A DNA stretch of 5,108 bases from Enterobacteriaceae endosymbiont of Plateumaris rustica (GTDB lineage Bacteria; Pseudomonadota; Gammaproteobacteria; Enterobacterales; Enterobacteriaceae). How positions within the stretch are numbered: the first letter of the stretch is position 1; each line of letters begins with the position of its first letter. Location of the stretch: NCBI RefSeq assembly GCF_012562965.1, contig NZ_CP046229.1:1-5108 (forward strand), read 5' to 3'. The notes below the pieces were generated by a model. It saw only the letters and a program-made list of their open reading frames with translations. It ran no database searches and was not told where the DNA came from. The translations under genes and the position numbers were made by a program. Positions 4,894 through 5,108 of the stretch are shown here, piece after piece.

Positions 4894-5108
4894 ATGAAAA
4901 ATTTTTTTTATTTTTTTAGAAACTTTTTAATTTTAAGTTTAAAGTACATTGAGTGTAAAAAAATACTAATTTTTAATTATCAATTAAAATTAATATTTAT
5001 AATAATATTCACATTAATAAGTAATCAAAACATTACAGCTCATCAACTTAATGATGAAAATATAAATATTAAAAAAAATGATTATTTAAAAAGAGAAAAT
5101 TTTTATAT
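4894..5108 (+). CDS. Inverse autotransporter adhesin, N-terminal part (residues 1-71 of 915)
   Basis: ATG at 4894 opens a frame that runs to the window end. Since 5032-5108 equals 1-77, it continues in phase into the frame at base 1, giving 915 residues with the stop at 2608-2610. An in-frame TAA at 4873-4875 limits how far upstream the start can be; a GTG at 4876 is the only alternative and is less likely. The first 30 or so residues (MKNFFYFFRNFLILSLKY...) resemble the extended signal region of large autotransporters. A hydrophobic core follows (LKLIFIIIFTLIS, 31-43), and a plausible signal peptidase site follows NITA (A49). The presence of a full signal peptide at this distance strongly supports the circular reading. 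Confidence 0.9.
   Translation, partial: MKNFFYFFRNFLILSLKYIECKKILIFNYQLKLIFIIIFTLISNQNITAHQLNDENINIKKNDYLKRENFY
5032..5108. repeat. Terminal direct repeat, right copy (circular overlap)
   Basis: This is identical to bases 1-77. It should be removed when the circle is closed, leaving 5031 bp, and genes should be counted once. Confidence 0.93.

Overview
This window reads as one complete small circular plasmid rather than a chromosomal piece. The first 77 bases (1-77) recur exactly at the end (5032-5108), so the sequence closes into a circle of 5031 bp. The DNA is extremely AT-rich (by eye around 80% A+T, not counted). Its codons are strongly AT-ending, it carries long A and T homopolymers, and it uses the standard bacterial code. 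The proteins are nevertheless recognisably of Enterobacterales type: a P-protein (PheA) dehydratase, an intimin/invasin-type inverse autotransporter, and a TrfA-type initiator. Together these suggest a genome-reduced, host-associated gammaproteobacterium, probably an insect or other invertebrate symbiont. The invasin C-terminus reminds me of Providencia/Proteus/Arsenophonus proteins, but I cannot fix the genus.

Layout, read as a circle. (1) 4894-5031 joined to 1-2610, plus strand: one 915-residue inverse autotransporter adhesin whose gene crosses the linearisation point. It has a signal peptide, an outer-membrane barrel, about three Ig-like domains and a lectin-like C-terminus with two cysteines. 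(2) 2640-3335, minus strand, convergent with the adhesin: a 231-residue prephenate dehydratase. It has been cut down from the bifunctional P-protein, keeping only a vestige of chorismate mutase and no ACT regulatory domain. (3) 3403-4242, minus strand: a 279-residue TrfA-family replication initiator. (4) 4243-4893: the control and origin region. It holds the rep promoter, six 21-22 bp iterons, a strong match to the IHF-binding consensus, AT-rich DNA and a probable promoter for the adhesin.

How it works together (inference): TrfA binds the iterons just upstream of its own gene and opens the neighbouring AT-rich DNA, perhaps helped by IHF bending. The cargo is one surface adhesin and one phenylalanine-pathway enzyme freed of its feedback domain. 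That would fit a symbiont that attaches to host tissue and supplies phenylalanine, with the plasmid raising gene dosage. Prephenate would have to come from a chorismate mutase encoded elsewhere, for example in TyrA.

The most unusual points are the minimal two-cargo design, the stripped-down PheA with a still-alignable chorismate mutase relic, a perfect 25-bp inverted repeat inside the pheA coding sequence, and a compact iteron plus IHF origin in an extremely AT-rich replicon.
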